This document shows, one piece after another, positions 48,412 through 53,084 of a DNA stretch of 64,000 nt. Numbering within the stretch: the first letter of the stretch is position 1; the number at the start of each line of letters is the position of its first letter. The notes under the pieces were generated by a model. That model worked only from the letters and a program-made list of their open reading frames with translations. It was not told the origin of the DNA and did no database searches. Origin of the DNA: Semisulcospira habei (lineage: Eukaryota > Mollusca > Gastropoda > Semisulcospiridae); NCBI GenBank assembly GCA_036245525.1, contig BTPG01000008.1, forward strand, positions 34,798,850 to 34,862,849. The letters run 5' to 3'. A program made the position numbers and the translations under genes.

Positions 48412-49664
48412 TGTGTGTGTGTGAACTGATGTACTTAAAAGTTCGTTTCAACCCGTTTAACCACTCAGAAAGACGTGTTTCTCCAATTTTTGCCTAATAA
48501 CTGTGTACCAGAAGATGGATCGACCACGATTAAAAAAAACTGACAAACTTATTTCTGTTTAAATTTCTGGACTTGCTTTTTGAGTTTGCCTCAGTGAACA
48601 TTGCACATGCCATTCGAGTGCCATGAAAATGCACGCAGCACAGCCATGAACTCTAAAAACTGCGTCGTAGCGGCGGTGCCACACACGGCCCAGGGGTAGC
48701 ATTTCTGGTACTGTCGCTTGTCGATGGAGATGGCTGTGTCGAAGTGTAACTTTCTTCTTAGTGATTATCAAGATCAGACGGTGCCAGATTGAAGAATCCA
48801 GCATTCCAGCTTCCTTTGCTTTTTCTCCGCCATGTACAACTTCGTTCAAGATCGAAAGTGAAACGCACGATGCCGTATCCCATAATACTATGTATGGTGA
48901 CGTCACAGCAAGTAACGCGTTCAACATGTAGCGCGCACTTTGTAATAACATGCTGACACCACACATAAACTAACAGCTTGCCCGCCCTGTTACACTCGCA
49001 CGGACCCCGGCGTTGGGTCGATTCTGAACGCAGCCGCGACTTAGCGAGCAGCTAAACGAATCACTAAAAATAGAACGACTGTCACCGACCTCTGTTATGG
49101 TACGCACAGTTCGAGTGACGTGTTCGGCTACTGCTGTAAAGTGATGTTAGAGGCAGCTCGTGGTGCGATCAGGTCACACGCCGGCATACCTGATGTTCGG
49201 CTGGCAGTTCGCCGTTGGATTGGAAAATGCACGAGCGCACTCACATTTGGCGAGTGTTTTTTTTTTTTACTCGCCCCCAAAAAAATTCACTCGCCATGGC
49301 GAGTAAATTAGTCGCCATTTTCAGGGCTGGCATGAATAATGTGGTTTGACTATATGGCTCCTGGGTACTGCGATATACTTAGGCTGACCTGTATCATACA
49401 ACTTACCTGAATTTGAGTTTCTGCGTTGAGACAACCACATTTTTCAGCACAATGTTCTTGGTGAACTCTTGCCCTGGATCCCATCCTTGCCACACAACTT
49501 GTTGCGCCACCTCCAGTCCGTAGATGATGCGCTTGTCTGTCTGGACGGGAGAGATACCTGTGGGGGTGGGGACGCCTGTCTTGTTGCCATCCCCAGGGAA
49601 TGTCTCCGAGAAATTGATCTGGCGTGCTGGGTCAGCAGTCGGCATGATGAATGGTCTATCTTAT
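1..49664 (-). CDS. CFAP65: CFAP65 (CCDC108)-like gene, 5' part, 20 coding exons, runs off left edge
   Basis: Cilia- and flagella-associated protein 65 is a large axonemal/sperm-flagellum protein built from ASH/MSP-like immunoglobulin-fold repeats. I traced twenty coding exons (listed separately) from ATG 49645 down to position 1, joining in phase for about 780 codons, so this is under half of the usual protein of roughly 1,900 residues. The recognisable parts are the N-terminal stretch ending KLKFR, followed by a segment with [10 protein letters not shown] and then repeated ASH-type signatures ([29 protein letters not shown]). Introns are 0.1-9 kb and carry nearly all the transposons in the left 50 kb. 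No disabling stop or frameshift is seen in any exon. Family identity is from recalled similarity of the exon translations, not from a search. Confidence 0.85.
132..197. repeat. Palindromic repeat family B, copy 1
   Basis: Perfect 66-bp palindrome: GCAAGAGACATAGATCCTC ... GAGGATCTATGTCTCTTGC with a GC-rich centre. Other copies show it sits inside a longer, poorly conserved repeat that begins near TTAACCCCTTCACTGCC. Confidence 0.8.
498..719. repeat. Palindromic MITE family A, copy 1
   Basis: Family A is about 200 bp, flanked by TTAA, with ends like CCCATTTAGCCC / GGGCTAAATGGG and a central hairpin whose arms read TTCAAGGGTGGTGCCAGAA TAGCTTGGCGCC and its complement. This copy's hairpin (about 598-670) is near-perfect. 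No coding capacity; non-autonomous. Confidence 0.8.
719..806. repeat. Palindromic MITE family C, copy 1
   Basis: About 88 bp; ends AACCTTTAGGCTGTTGG / CCGCAAAAGGGTT; symmetric about GATTCCTGCAGGGATC. Abuts MITE A copy 1. Confidence 0.7.
1017..1143. repeat. Isolated 127-bp foldback element (family E)
   Basis: TTACTCTGAGGTTACATC at the left pairs with GATGTAACCCGAGAAGTAA at the right. The inner 13-bp arms TGATTATCAGACC / GGTCTGATAATCA are perfect. Confidence 0.7.
1745..2512 (-). pseudogene. DIRS-type retroelement fragment (reverse transcriptase)
   Basis: Translations in two minus frames give a tyrosine-recombinase-retroelement [34 protein letters not shown] block and [15 protein letters not shown] frameshift falls at the YLDD catalytic box, so the frame ORF reads through without it. 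At 2481-2512 lies a piece of the same element's inverted repeat (GCCATCGGTAAGAGTTTTGAG), so an internally deleted copy was left behind. It lies in CFAP65 intron 19. Confidence 0.8.
3064..3147. repeat. Family C, copy 2
   Basis: Centre GCGATTCCTGCAGGAATC, ends TAACCTTGTGGGTG / CACACAGGGTTA. Confidence 0.7.
3880..4018 (-). CDS. CFAP65: CFAP65 coding exon 19
   Basis: 139 nt, phase 2 to 0; TTGCAG acceptor, CAG|GTATGT donor. Encodes [18 protein letters not shown] and ends [10 protein letters not shown]. Confidence 0.85.
4157..4222. repeat. Family B, copy 2
   Basis: Several arm mismatches. Upstream flank (from about 4053) shares TTAACCCCTTCACTGCC and GACTGTGTTTCT with copy 5. Confidence 0.7.
4381..4549 (-). 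CDS. CFAP65: CFAP65 coding exon 18
   Basis: 169 nt, phase 1 to 2; GTGCAG acceptor, CAA|GTAAGA donor. Encodes [33 protein letters not shown] and [14 protein letters not shown], a full ASH repeat core. Confidence 0.86.
4623..4712. repeat. Isolated 90-bp foldback element (family F)
   Basis: Arms start ATAGATACACAGCAAATGAAG and end with the complement; the centre is GACATGCC...GGCATGTC. Confidence 0.75.
5026..5152 (-). CDS. CFAP65: CFAP65 coding exon 17
   Basis: 127 nt, phase 0 to 1; TTGCAG acceptor, CAG|GTAACA donor. Encodes [19 protein letters not shown] to CLTLTCTG. Confidence 0.84.
5252..5317. repeat. Family B, copy 3
   Basis: Arms GCAAGAGGCATAGATCC / GGATCTATGCTTCTTGC. Confidence 0.75.
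5508..5593 (-). CDS. CFAP65: CFAP65 coding exon 16
   Basis: 86 nt, phase 1 to 0; TTGCAG acceptor, CCA|GTGAGT donor. Encodes [17 protein letters not shown] to SFRVKFQP. Confidence 0.84.
5707..5776. repeat. MITE family A core hairpin, copy 2
   Basis: GTTCAAGGGTGGTGCC arm and its inverted copy around a loop with AGATG. Confidence 0.75.
6056..6110 (-). CDS. CFAP65: CFAP65 coding exon 15
   Basis: 55 nt, phase 0 to 1; CCTCAG acceptor, CAA|GTGAGT donor. Encodes [18 protein letters not shown], which continues the ASH repeat of exon 14. Confidence 0.82.
6322..6435. repeat. MITE family A, copy 3
   Basis: Longer arms than copy 2, starting at GCAGGAGATGGATCGACC. A few mismatches fall in the right arm. 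Confidence 0.75.
6767..6826. repeat. MITE family A, degraded copy 4
   Basis: Only the inner part (CAGAACAGCTTGGCACC and inverse) is recognisable. Confidence 0.55.
6927..7007 (-). CDS. CFAP65: CFAP65 coding exon 14
   Basis: 81 nt, phase 0 to 0; TTACAG acceptor, AAG|GTATGT donor. Encodes [17 protein letters not shown], the start of another ASH repeat. Confidence 0.82.
7093..7646 (+). mobile_element. 5'-truncated LINE 3' end with (CTTAT)n tail
   Basis: Encodes only the last about 70 residues of a CR1/Tx1-like ORF2 ([38 protein letters not shown]) and then a 3' UTR with AATAAAG. It ends in repeated CTTAT units at 7628-7646, the kind of microsatellite tail left by target-primed reverse transcription. 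Confidence 0.65.
7920..7997 (-). CDS. CFAP65: CFAP65 coding exon 13
   Basis: 78 nt, phase 0 to 0; TTTCAG acceptor, GTG|GTAAGT donor. Encodes [17 protein letters not shown]. Confidence 0.77.
8673..8739. repeat. Family B, copy 4
   Basis: Arms GCAAGAGGCATAGATTCTC / GAGAATCAATATCTCTTGC; lies 58 bp from CFAP65 exon 12. Confidence 0.72.
8798..8866 (-). CDS. CFAP65: CFAP65 coding exon 12
   Basis: 69 nt, phase 0 to 0; CCTCAG acceptor, GAA|GTAAGC donor. A short acidic linker, [17 protein letters not shown]. Confidence 0.75.
9253..9317. repeat. Family B, copy 5
   Basis: Eroded arms, with the best-preserved flanks of the longer unit (about 9149-9355). Confidence 0.65.
9422..9550 (-). CDS. CFAP65: CFAP65 coding exon 11
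   Basis: 129 nt, phase 0 to 0; CTCTAG acceptor, GAG|GTGTGT donor. Encodes [14 protein letters not shown], a strongly family-like motif, and ends GFSFYPPE. Confidence 0.87.
10256..10327. repeat. MITE family A core hairpin, copy 5
   Basis: Arms AGTTCAAAAGTAGTGCC and GGCACTACCCTTGAACT. It lies 80 bp from poly-G/T sequence. Confidence 0.7.
10413..10626. repeat. MITE family A, full copy 6
   Basis: Full-length, with ends CTCATTCAGCCCG and GGGCTGAATGGGTTAA and a long central palindrome. It lies about 90 bp from the GC donor of CFAP65 exon 10. Confidence 0.8.
10724..10873 (-). CDS. CFAP65: CFAP65 coding exon 10, GC donor
   Basis: 150 nt, phase 0 to 0; TTTCAG acceptor. The reading ends ...CLVHNQ at CAG|GCAAGG, a consensus GC-AG donor. 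The nearest GT alternative, nine bases on, would add three codons-worth of sequence without a good consensus. Contains [15 protein letters not shown], an ASH edge strand. Confidence 0.82.
11035..11150 (-). CDS. CFAP65: CFAP65 coding exon 9
   Basis: 116 nt, phase 1 to 0; CACTAG acceptor, CAG|GTCAGG donor. Encodes [18 protein letters not shown] and [12 protein letters not shown]. The intron before it contains the nested LINE. Confidence 0.85.
11381..11595. repeat. MITE family A, full copy 7
   Basis: TTAA at both ends; hairpin at about 11471-11550. Confidence 0.8.
11738..12133 (-). pseudogene. LINE ORF2 C-terminal domain
   Basis: 131 residues with [19 protein letters not shown] and the cysteine/histidine cluster [17 protein letters not shown], which ends RNase H-bearing LINE polyproteins. 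Confidence 0.7.
12147..12724 (-). pseudogene. LINE RNase H domain region
   Basis: [19 protein letters not shown] carries the first RNase H aspartate block; ITELRWKP corresponds to the conserved E-containing helix region. Two overlapping frames show at least one frameshift. Confidence 0.65.
13686..14069 (+). mobile_element. 384-bp SINE-like insertion inside the LINE RT
   Basis: Flanked by a perfect 12-bp target duplication TGTACTCTTGTA (13674-13685 and 14070-14081). It ends on the right in (AATC)n after GTCGGGACGTTAAGCAATG. No ORF of note; the absence of coding sequence and the tetranucleotide tail fit a SINE or a short LINE 3' end mobilised by an RTE/CR1-type machinery. Confidence 0.75.
14268..14729 (-). 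pseudogene. LINE reverse transcriptase, N-terminal half
   Basis: Longest intact piece of the LINE ORF2, 153 residues, with the motif [15 protein letters not shown] (RT block 1-2 region). It continues in other frames at 14058-14240 ([19 protein letters not shown]) and, beyond the 384-bp insertion, at 13123-13569 with YADD. Confidence 0.75.
15539..16228 (-). mobile_element. 690-bp CR1/L2-like LINE 3' fragment inside the first LINE's endonuclease
   Basis: The minus-strand reading has the classic CR1/Rex/L2 RT tail [22 protein letters not shown] and [18 protein letters not shown], then a short 3' UTR ending in (ATT)n. It is bounded by CATTC at 15534-15538 and 16229-16233. Removing it restores the reading NIMHRN followed by AEGV of the host LINE. 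Confidence 0.8.
17139..17204. repeat. Family B, copy 6
   Basis: One mismatch over 66 bp; 82 bp from CFAP65 exon 8. Confidence 0.78.
17286..17394 (-). CDS. CFAP65: CFAP65 coding exon 8
   Basis: 109 nt, phase 0 to 1; TTACAG acceptor, AAG|GTCAGC donor. Encodes [18 protein letters not shown] and ends KCMGSSKG. Confidence 0.83.
17649..19842. mobile_element. Possible solo LTR or non-coding TE, about 2.2 kb
   Basis: Non-coding block starting TGTAGGGGAGTAAG and ending GTGACACTCTG, with TAACT on both sides (17644-17648, 19843-19847). Contains a poly-G run at 18198-18230 and a tandem duplication around 19068-19150 (GTTTATTCTGAAACGTTGC twice). A 5-bp duplication and terminal TG fit an LTR, but the right terminus lacks the usual CA. 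I see no RT, gag or tRNA-like primer site. Confidence 0.35.
20121..20239. repeat. DIRS inverted-repeat remnant
   Basis: About 120 bp with AATGAATTTTTCTCTAAAAT at the left and CCATCAGTAATGTTTTTTG at the right, i.e. both ends of a DIRS element with the interior lost. Confidence 0.6.
20351..20480. repeat. MITE family A, copy 8
   Basis: Hairpin arms CATGATAGTTCAAGGT... with loop TTTCGG; right end GAAAGGGTTAA is 37 bp from CFAP65 exon 7. Confidence 0.72.
20517..20630 (-). CDS. CFAP65: CFAP65 coding exon 7
   Basis: 114 nt, phase 0 to 0; TTCCAG acceptor and CCA|GTAAGC donor. Encodes [15 protein letters not shown] to NTAIRIP. The intron before it holds the 21.0-27.5 kb DIRS element. Confidence 0.82.
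20670..20726. repeat. Family C-like partial copy 5
   Basis: TTAACCCTCTGGCTGTCAAC and GACAGCCAAACAG ends around GACAAAAAGCGC, without the CTGCAG centre. Confidence 0.45.
20887..20952. repeat. Family B, copy 7
   Basis: A few mismatches; the loop region is CAGTCGCGAGG. Confidence 0.7.
21540..22850 (-). pseudogene. DIRS 1 tyrosine recombinase
   Basis: Pieces in three frames: N-terminal [19 protein letters not shown] (22437-22850), middle [15 protein letters not shown] with the catalytic arginine (21920-22225), and C-terminal [18 protein letters not shown] with the H-x-x-R box (21597-21857). A TGA at 21597 precedes FYLRDLSGQ, which holds the nucleophilic tyrosine. Inactive. Confidence 0.8.
22900..24359 (-). 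pseudogene. DIRS 1 reverse transcriptase and RNase H
   Basis: An intact 284-codon stretch (23505-24359) carries [48 protein letters not shown] and the catalytic YLDD (23811-23822), then [13 protein letters not shown]. After a frameshift, RNase H blocks follow: [13 protein letters not shown] and [17 protein letters not shown] (about 23001-23309). Best-preserved RT of the four DIRS copies. Confidence 0.85.
24724..26960 (-). pseudogene. DIRS 1 gag-like ORF region
   Basis: In several minus frames: a Cys/His-rich start ([29 protein letters not shown]), a long serine/arginine/proline-rich middle (about 25351-26289) and a C-terminal part with [18 protein letters not shown] and [17 protein letters not shown]. 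The same blocks recur in the other two elements, so this is the element's own protein, not a host gene. Broken by frameshifts. Confidence 0.65.
27461..29311. other. Intronic stretch without genes
   Basis: CFAP65 intron sequence. Holds a poly-C run (28575-28592), a TG tract near 28795, and AT-rich sequence at 28200-28560. The 28850-28975 block has weak inverse likeness to 27515-27600 and may be an old TIR element. No exon with supported splice sites apart from family B copy 8. Confidence 0.5.
29029..29093. repeat. Family B, copy 8
   Basis: Arms GCAAGAGGCATAAATTCTC / GAGAATGTATGCCTCTT. Confidence 0.72.
29312..29457 (-). CDS. CFAP65: CFAP65 coding exon 6
   Basis: 146 nt; TACCAG acceptor, CCC|GTAAGT donor, phase 1 to 0. 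Encodes 49 codons including [19 protein letters not shown], a typical ASH motif. The intron before it (29458-37141) contains the 29.6-36.0 kb DIRS element. Confidence 0.87.
30092..30460 (-). pseudogene. DIRS 2 tyrosine recombinase C-terminus
   Basis: 122 codons with [19 protein letters not shown] and [19 protein letters not shown], including the catalytic tyrosine. The H-x-x-R box is mutated ([11 protein letters not shown]). The preceding domain is at 30668-31018. Confidence 0.75.
34765..35445 (-). pseudogene. DIRS 2 gag-like N-terminal region
   Basis: 226 codons with the clearest cysteine pattern of the three elements: [20 protein letters not shown] followed by [19 protein letters not shown], a probable zinc-binding module. 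The downstream half of the protein is at 32788-33180 in another frame. Confidence 0.65.
36697..36875. repeat. MITE family A, full copy 9 with collapsed hairpin
   Basis: TTAACCCATTTAGCCCC at the left and GGGGTTAAATGGGTTAA at the right give the clearest terminal repeats of the family. Half of the central palindrome is deleted. Confidence 0.8.
36959..37049. repeat. Family C, copy 3
   Basis: Ends TTAACCCTTTGGC / GCCAAAGGGCCAA, centre TTTCTGCAGGAAT. Confidence 0.7.
37142..37226 (-). CDS. CFAP65: CFAP65 coding exon 5
   Basis: 85 nt; TTTTAG acceptor, TTG|GTGAGT donor, phase 0 to 1. Encodes [14 protein letters not shown] to VTVTLKGIG. The final G joins exon 6 (GT AAA TAT) to give the continuous [11 protein letters not shown], which fits an uninterrupted ASH linker. 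Confidence 0.85.
37412..37617. repeat. MITE family A, full copy 10
   Basis: Ends AACCCATTTAGCCCCAA / GGGGCTAAAGGGGTTAA; central palindrome with loop ATCGACA. Confidence 0.8.
37766..37880 (-). CDS. CFAP65: CFAP65 coding exon 4
   Basis: 115 nt; GTTAG acceptor, GAG|GTGAGT donor, phase 2 to 0. Contains [12 protein letters not shown] and ends FYATFRPE, an ASH-domain edge-strand signature. Confidence 0.85.
38386..38467. repeat. MITE family A, copy 11
   Basis: Short loop; arms join directly at GGCGCCAAGC. Confidence 0.7.
38530..38660 (-). CDS. CFAP65: CFAP65 coding exon 3
   Basis: 131 nt; TTTCAG acceptor, GG|GTAAGA donor, phase 0 to 2. Translation begins [17 protein letters not shown] and ends FEVINNG. 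It lies only about 60 bp from the left end of a DIRS element in the upstream intron. Confidence 0.85.
39948..41560 (+). pseudogene. DIRS 3 gag-like region
   Basis: A 349-codon Ser/Pro/Arg-rich ORF (39948-40997), then a frame change into [20 protein letters not shown] and [19 protein letters not shown] (41201 onward), matching the C-terminal block of DIRS 1 gag. Confidence 0.6.
41850..42960 (+). pseudogene. DIRS 3 reverse transcriptase and RNase H, catalytic box lost
   Basis: [34 protein letters not shown] and [15 protein letters not shown] lie in three frames. The YLDD position reads FLDN (about 42191), so the RT is dead. RNase H block [18 protein letters not shown] at 42552-42953. Confidence 0.75.
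43322..44280 (+). pseudogene. DIRS 3 tyrosine recombinase
   Basis: N-terminal [19 protein letters not shown] (43333 onward), a frameshift after QKTCFFSPL, and near the end [17 protein letters not shown] (about 44068) with the H-x-x-R box. Stops interrupt the tyrosine region. Confidence 0.75.
45111..45182. repeat. Diverged palindrome related to family A, copy 12
   Basis: Arms AGCTCAAGCATAAAGCC / inverse, loop ACCACAAGG. Sequence differs from family A but the layout is the same. Confidence 0.5.
45429..45567 (-). CDS. CFAP65: CFAP65 coding exon 2
   Basis: 139 nt; GTCCAG acceptor and AAG|GTACAA donor, phase 2 to 0. Encodes the first ASH-type strand pair, including [13 protein letters not shown] and [11 protein letters not shown]. 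Its donor is weak (GTACAA), which could be checked by RNA-seq. Confidence 0.85.
45688..45901. repeat. MITE family A, full copy 13
   Basis: TTAA at both ends (45688 and 45898). The neighbour on the right is a different MITE plus a 1-kb TIR element. Confidence 0.78.
45957..46992. mobile_element. About 1-kb DNA transposon-like element with long terminal inverted repeats
   Basis: TTTAAAGCTGAGAAACAG... GTGTTTTAAAAAAACT...CAGGACCCAGC at the left (45957-46110) recurs inverted at 46855-46992, about 75 percent alike. It interrupts a short repeat (ACAGGTGCTGTCTC ... AATGATGGTCTTTAATGACA) also seen near 11.6 and 52.1 kb. No transposase. Confidence 0.55.
47261..47326. repeat. Family C, shortened copy 4
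   Basis: Ends TAACCCTTTG / CAAAGGGTTAA; part of the left arm is deleted. Confidence 0.6.
47615..49329. mobile_element. Non-autonomous TIR element (hAT-like), 1.7 kb
   Basis: Ends CAGCCCTGAAA at 47615 and TTTTCAGGGCTG at 49329, flanked by GCATG on both sides. The interior has a (GT)n run and a GC-richer block at 48.9-49.2 kb; no transposase is recognised. Confidence 0.45.
48347..48422. repeat. (GT)n microsatellite
   Basis: About 38 GT units with one interruption. The translated threonine/histidine ORF across it is an artefact. Confidence 0.95.
49407..49645 (-). CDS. CFAP65: CFAP65 coding exon 1 (start codon)
   Basis: Starts at ATG 49645 (MPTADPARQ) and ends in phase 2 at a CAG|GTAAGT donor. 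A TTTGCAG acceptor ends the exon upstream at 49664, so 19 nt of 5' UTR precede the ATG and at least one non-coding exon lies upstream. The segment [17 protein letters not shown] is the part most typical of the family. Confidence 0.85.
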
Positions 49665-49712
49665 CTGCAAACAGTCATTTGAAAAATATGTAAAGAAATT
49701 TGGTGATGCTCT

Positions 49713-49901
49713 CTTAAACGATTTAGCCCCAAGGCCACATTTCCCAAAGTTTGGATGCGTCATTTCACATCCATGTACAAGTCCCAAGAGACAGATCTAC
49801 CACCATAATTCAAGAGTAAAGCAAGATTAGCTTGGTGGTTGATGGTGCCAAGTTATCATGGTTAACCTCCTGCTGTAGTGCATCAGGGCTAGACTAGTTA
49901 A
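49713..49901. repeat. MITE family A, copy 14
   Basis: Hairpin eroded (GTAAAGCAAGATTAGCTTGG); ends still TTAA...GTTAA. Adjacent to copy 15, sharing the TTAA. Confidence 0.6.
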
Positions 49902-50013
49902 CCCATTCAACCCTAACACATAACATCCAGGTATGGATTGACCAAGATTAGTTCAAAGGTAGTGTGCCTGTACAAGCAAAGCTATTTTGGCACCATCTAA
50001 AGACTGTCATGGC
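49898..50013. repeat. MITE family A, degraded copy 15
   Basis: Starts TTAACCCATTCAACCC, tandem to copy 14; the hairpin is poor. Confidence 0.5.
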
Positions 50014-50665
50014 AGCCTTCATCTGTGATTTCAACACCATAATAAAAACAGGGATCTGGAGATGAAACTGGATTTACAGGACCTAATTGAAAATGGAACC
50101 ACTTTGAAAGGTATCCCTCTCCCCTCATCCTGCAGCCACCCTTAAGTCAGCCTTCAAGATCTGATTTAAAGGCTGAGGATGAGATGTACTGCAGCAGAGG
50201 CATCTGAGGGAAGGGAATTTCAGAGGTGCATAGCTGAAGGAAAAAATGAACGAATGTTGGTGTCTTCAGGAACAAATAAAAGCTCACAGAGTTGGAAGTT
50301 TTGACTGCTGGTCTCACTGGTTGAACTGTGAGAACCTTTCAATCACCTTGCACAAACACTCAACTTACAGGTTACAAAGTCAAAATCAGCAACGTACACA
50401 AGTAATCGAATTTGTATACAACAAAACAGCATAGTGTATTTTAAATGGAATGCACGCTGGTCATTTGAGTATTGACAGAATTTACCAATAACAATGATGA
50501 CAGGAACGATGCGTTGTTCGTATACCATCTAGACCTACGTACACTATCTCGAACTACCACGCCGAGCCCTCCACACCTTCAATTTGCGTTACGAAGCAGC
50601 CCACAGAGCGAAATAGGACAGATAAAACAGGAGTGTGAAATAGATTCTACTAAATGAATACTCAC

Positions 50666-50820
50666 ATGTACACTTCTGTTCCAGAATATGCTTTCATCAC
50701 AAGACTTTTTCTGAAGCGATACCGTTTCTATGACGGCCTCTCTAATCTCCAGCAGCCGCCGCCATTTTGGCTTGGTGTTCACAACAAAGATGGCGGCTTA
50801 GCAACGATGAGCGTAGTTGT
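50666..50820 (-). promoter_or_regulatory. CFAP65: Probable CFAP65 5' UTR exon and promoter
   Basis: A strong minus-strand donor (ACAT|GTGAGT) at 50665/50666 follows GC-rich sequence with an AAAATGGCGGC motif on the minus strand and AAGATGGCGGC on the plus strand. Both are YY1-type initiator-proximal sites. A 7-codon upstream ORF (50742-50765) would sit in the leader. An AGCAAC half of an RFX X-box (expected for cilia genes) is at about 50800. The 5' limit is an estimate. Confidence 0.45.
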
Positions 50821-51078
50821 CTCCCATATGGCTGCTGGAACCGCGATGGCCTTCAGGTTCCGGTCATAGCACAAAGAGTTGAGCATTCACGCGCCGTGCA
50901 TTATATATTTTTTTATCGCCCTCAGTAAATCTTATTATCGTCGTAGTTACGATTTGAGGTGTTGATTGAGGTATGTGATGCAGACATCAACAGTGTGTGT
51001 GTGGATAAAACCAGTGAAAAGCTCACATGATTGCAAGATTGTAAAATTCTAGTGCCAGGCAAGTCACTACACAGTCTG

Positions 51079-51084
51079 TATAAA
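51079..51084 (+). promoter_or_regulatory. Candidate TATA box of the secreted-peptide gene
   Basis: TATAAA about 175 bp upstream of ATG 51258, in the region between the divergent CFAP65 leader and this gene. Confidence 0.35.
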
Positions 51085-51257
51085 TTCCAAAATGTAAACT
51101 ACTCGAGAGACAGATGGTGTTTCCCGCGCCATGCTATCTGAGGACACTGTCACTGTCCGAGGGTACGCAAGATAAGATTAGCTGGCAATGTATGAAAAAG
51201 CAGCCCACATATTGTAATAATGTACAGTCAGTTAGAAGTATCAGGGAAAGTAGCATC

Positions 51258-51306
51258 ATGGTCAAGACAAGTGTTGCGGTTCTCGGCCTCATCCTAGCAT
51301 TCTCTG
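51258..51306 (+). CDS. Small secreted Cys-rich protein, exon 1 (signal peptide)
   Basis: ATG 51258 opens MVKTSVAVLGLILAFS, a textbook signal peptide (short basic n-region, hydrophobic core, small residue at the end), and the frame reaches a TCTG|GTATGC donor in phase 1. The family is not recognised. It is head-to-head with CFAP65 across about 0.45 kb. Confidence 0.55.
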
Positions 51307-51586
51307 GTATGCACCAGCATGTACGGAAGCAAAAAAAGAAAGAAAAAAAAAAGAGGGAAAAATACACATATTTGCTTCCAAATACTGATGGAGTATGGAA
51401 TGAAAGCTGTATATACAATATTTATGGTATTTCCTTGCAGTATTTGAGAAAGTATTGTTTATTGCACACCAGCATTTTAATTCGTGATCAGCGTGCACAG
51501 CTAAAGCGTGCAAATGCTCCAAATACCAAAACTATTACTTTATGACTACAAATTATGTAACCTGGTTTATGCGTATGATGATTATA

Positions 51587-51790
51587 TTAACTCATTCAGC
51601 CCGATAGTCGTATTTCCCAAATTTTGCAGGCGTCACCTAACGACTATGCACCAGTTGCAGGAGATGGATCAGCCATGATAATTCAAGGGCAGTGCCTGAT
51701 TAGCTTGGTGCCAAGCTAATCTGGCACTACCCTTGAATTATCATGGTCAACCTATCTCCTGCTGAAGGGTGTCGGGGCTGAATGGGTGAA
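51587..51790. repeat. MITE family A, full copy 16
   Basis: In the first intron of the secreted-protein gene. Long near-perfect arms; ends CTCATTCAGCCCG / CGGGGCTGAATGGG. Confidence 0.8.
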
Positions 51791-51867
51791 ACTCAATTGC
51801 ACCTAATATTGATTTCACAATTTAAGCAAGCATCTACAGTGACTGTGTACTAGAAGAGATGGACTAG

Positions 51868-51955
51868 CCATGATAATTCAAGTTTAGTGCCAGATCAGCT
51901 TGACGCATTCCCAAGAGCCAAGCTAATCTGTACTAACTTTGAACTATCTTGGGTG
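51868..51955. repeat. MITE family A, degraded copy 17
   Basis: Arms TGATAATTCAAGTTTAGTG / partial inverse. Confidence 0.55.
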
Positions 51956-52403
51956 ATTATCTGTCACTAGTGGGTTCTTAAGGGTGACTGTTGCATTTAG
52001 TGCTGAACTTGCATTTGTATTTATTTTGCAGCAGAATATATTTCCAATATGAGTGATCACCTGTCATCAAAAACCACTGAAGTGGCTTTATCCACCTAAA
52101 TAATGGTCTTTAATGACAGGTGGCACTTTTTTGCCCTTCGAGACTCCTCTTGAGATAGCACCTGCCTTTTAGAACCAATCTTTTTTTGCAATCAAGGTAG
52201 CTGCTCAAAAATTGATCTAATGTATAGTGGATTAACATAGTAAAAAATAAACAATGATGAGGAGGGTTTTATAAAGGCATCAACCTTAATAGTAATACTA
52301 AGACAGCTTGACATCTTTTTTGAAATCTGTTATAATCTTTATCTGTTTTTTAATGTCCAGCACCTTCAATGTGTACATTTTGTATTTTTTTTGTGTCGTG
52401 TAG

Positions 52404-52539
52404 TGAGTGTGCAATGTCAGCTGGTTCTACCGCAACAGATGTGTGAAATGGAGTGCTTGAGAAACGTGGGCGCACCATCCTCGCTCACATATGATGATCC
52501 TCGAGCTCAGAAATGTCGCGAATACTGCTGGCAGCATGC
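52404..52539 (+). CDS. Small secreted Cys-rich protein, exon 2; later exon(s) not found
   Basis: TTTTTTGTGTCGTGTAG acceptor, phase 1 in, phase 2 out (CATGC|GTAAGT). Joined to exon 1 it encodes a short mature region with five cysteines: one near the signal peptide end, then MCEMEC and, 19 residues later, KCREYC. Two C-x3-C pairs spaced like a helical hairpin are seen in several families of small secreted proteins, but I cannot assign one. The final exon and stop are not identified; it could lie in 52.6-54 kb, beyond the viral element, or be lost. Confidence 0.55.
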
Positions 52540-52657
52540 GTAAGTTAGTCATATACAAAAAATTGTATTGTTTAACCCATTTAGCCCCGAGTACCTACAA
52601 CAGGAGATGGAGAGATAGTAAAGTGGACAGTTGATGGGCACCCCTCCCCCCAATCTA

Positions 52658-52820
52658 TAGATTTATTTGATCCTCTCCGTATTTAGACAAACGAACTCCC
52701 AACACTTACCGCCAATGCCTTAATCGCCCAGCCATTTTAGTTCCACTCCAGAAATCATTCAAGCTACGTTTTTTGATCAGCTACCAACCCGCGATTATTA
52801 AGCCAGATCCCCCACTCCCA
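52658..52820. repeat. Direct repeat, left copy (about 160 bp)
   Basis: CTATAGATTTATTTGATCC ... TTTTTTGATCAGCTACC ... GATTATTAAGCCAGAT; second copy at 53548-53710, about 85 percent alike. Confidence 0.75.
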
Positions 52821-53084
52821 CCTAAATTATTAATGCTGTCATTGACTTTTTTAAACAAAGGCTAATTATTCAATCGGCATTTACAGTTTTACCTTTGTCA
52901 ATGTAAACGACTCATTTACGATCAGCTGTTTTCGGGAAATGACTACTTGCGCCATTGTGGGAATTCTCGTTAGGCATTATTGCCGCAACCCCCCCACATA
53001 GAAGTAAGTGACGTCAATGTTGCTATTAGCAACTGAGGGTAGGTTTCACTTTTTAATACAGTTAAACCTGTCTTTGTTTAGACA

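Noticed and set aside
48245..48451. ORF of Thr-His repeats
   Set aside because: Translation of the (GT)n microsatellite.
51258..52539. Calling the secreted peptide a toxin
   Set aside because: Only a signal peptide and an incomplete cysteine pattern are visible; no family match supports it.
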